64,000 nucleotides of DNA from Balanoglossus misakiensis (lineage: Eukaryota; Hemichordata). A model generated the notes under the pieces. That model did no database searches. It saw nothing but the letters and a program-made list of their open reading frames with translations, and was not told where the DNA came from. This document shows, piece by piece, positions 62,752 through 64,000 of the stretch. Every line of letters starts with the position of its first letter. Positions within the stretch are counted from its first letter, which is position 1. Position numbers and translations under genes: made by a program. The stretch spans positions 17,794,001 to 17,858,000 of the forward strand of contig CM082578.2 in assembly GCA_040954595.2 (NCBI GenBank), written 5' to 3'.

Positions 62752-64000
62752 CCACTTCGCCAGAAAAGTCTGGCCAACAACTACTAGTATATCTTTCTTC
62801 ATCCAAACACTGGCGAACATGCTTAACCTCCGCGCCGAAAAATTAGCAATGCCGATGAGATCTGCTCTTCGGCGAAAACAAAAGCGGCAGTATTAAATAT
62901 CAAAGTCAAAACAATATTCATGATGTAGATCAGTGTGTTCAAGGCTCGACTCGGCTGTCGCCATTTACCATTCAACACGGTCACAAAAATTGCGCCTCAA
63001 GACAGCGGAAACACATTCGTCGTTCCAAATAACCTTCGCAATCGATTTCATAAAGGCCACAAAACACATCAGAATCAAAATTTGAATAAGCAAGGTCGAA
63101 ACGCCAATATTCTTAGATACTAAAGTTCTAGTTAACCTCTACCGCTAGCTGTGTTAGCACAGGTGTAATCTCCATAGTGGACGAAACTTTTCCGAAAATT
63201 TAAAAATCTCAGGCTATCCGATATAAAGAAAAAAGAAAAGAGAAAGCAAGCAAATTTTAAAATACATATAGCCAGACTGACACGGAGACAGAAATTAATA
63301 TAAACACAAATACAACAGAGTCAGTAAGTATACTGTTGGTGATCATCGTGTTCCCTTGCTAACTCGTTGGTTCACTTTCCATCTCGGTTCGTCAGTCAAA
63401 CCAGTCAGACGTATTGTAACGAGTCCAATGACCAGCTCATAGATATTAGCGGACAAGTAAAGATGAATATGTTACACAAGCAAATCTACTGTGACAGAAT
63501 TAACGCTTTCGGAATCTCGACGCTCCGATTGAACATGGGAAATCGCTGGACGCTATAAAAATGATTTATGTTTTAATAATTTCGTTCTATGGTCCATATA
63601 ATTCGAAGGTCGGGTGATTGTTGAATGCTTTTATGAATTCCATAAAAATCCGGGATGCCTTTGAGAAAAACGCCGGTGCATATATTTCAGGGAAACTGGT
63701 CGGTCACGTGATATATGCCCAATATCACTGTATCAAGTCTGGGCGAGATTGATAGAGGCTTTTTACAACACTACGGTGGGTTTCAAAGAAAGGCCCCCGG
63801 TTCAACAGCCACCGTGGGGACCCTACAAGTCTCTTTTGGAATGTCGCCGCGTTTATTGACATATTCAAACATTCAAAAAATATTTCTTGTACAAAGGGTC
63901 TCTAAAATTGTCGCATAAAAATATAATGTGTGATGTCGGTTTCAACTTGTGATGCCGTGACGTCGGATGACGCGTAATCTGAGTCCAACCTAATTTTTAC

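Larger units (their letters stand above)
57271..64000. other. Intergenic DNA with no recognised gene
   Basis: Both strands show only short open frames. The longest (+ strand, 60749-61028, about 90 codons) has protein-like composition, but a second + frame across it is also open and no motif is recognised. There are simple repeats at 58099-58136 and 62694-62751 and a G run at 59918-59928. The start of the next gene is not visible. Confidence 0.55.

Overview
The window looks like a bilaterian animal nuclear chromosome. It carries an intron-containing Wnt gene with consensus GT-AG splice sites, a metazoan F-box/LRR gene, long AT-rich intergenic stretches, animal-type poly(A) signals and microsatellites, and a very large satellite array with an assembly gap. 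The proteins suggest an invertebrate, plausibly a deuterostome, but I cannot place the species from the sequence alone.

Layout. (1) From base 1 to about 23930 there is one uninterrupted tandem array of an 87-bp monomer. It runs off the left edge and holds about 275 monomers; a 100-N gap at 18628-18727 hides an unknown further number. Because 87 is divisible by 3, several frames stay open for kilobases; these are not genes. The array has internal structure: blocks of monomers sharing one variant, a 12-monomer (1044 bp) duplication, an indel-rich section (6465-12478) against an almost perfect section (12540-23930), and a decayed edge monomer. (2) From about 24.4 to 28.2 kb lies a region of diverged duplications. 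On the minus strand it contains several exon-like modules with good acceptors and donors; three of them join in frame into a hypothetical 79-residue protein. A 133-bp tandem repeat (about 7 copies) sits inside it. (3) From 28.2 to 36.0 kb I recognise no gene. (4) FBXL14 lies at 36109-37299 on the minus strand, essentially one coding exon, with a poly(A) signal after it and a paired CACGTG/CCAAT-type promoter before it. (5) About 7.8 kb of intergenic DNA follows. (6) Wnt5 runs from 45093 to 56038 on the plus strand in four coding exons (370 residues, 24 cysteines), with an 8-kb last intron that holds element-like remnants. (7) From 57.3 to 64 kb I see only simple repeats and no recognisable gene.

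The two confident genes stand head to head: FBXL14 points left and Wnt5 points right. From memory, human FBXL14 and WNT5B are neighbours in the same divergent arrangement on 12p13, so this looks like an ancient retained microsynteny. FBXL14 is an SCF ubiquitin-ligase substrate receptor for EMT and patterning transcription factors. Wnt5 is a secreted, mainly non-canonical Wnt ligand. I see no direct biochemical partnership in the sequence; shared distal regulation is one possible reason for the linkage.

The points most worth following up are the structured satellite, the unrecognised exon-duplication locus at 24.4-28.0 kb and the FBXL14-Wnt5 pair.
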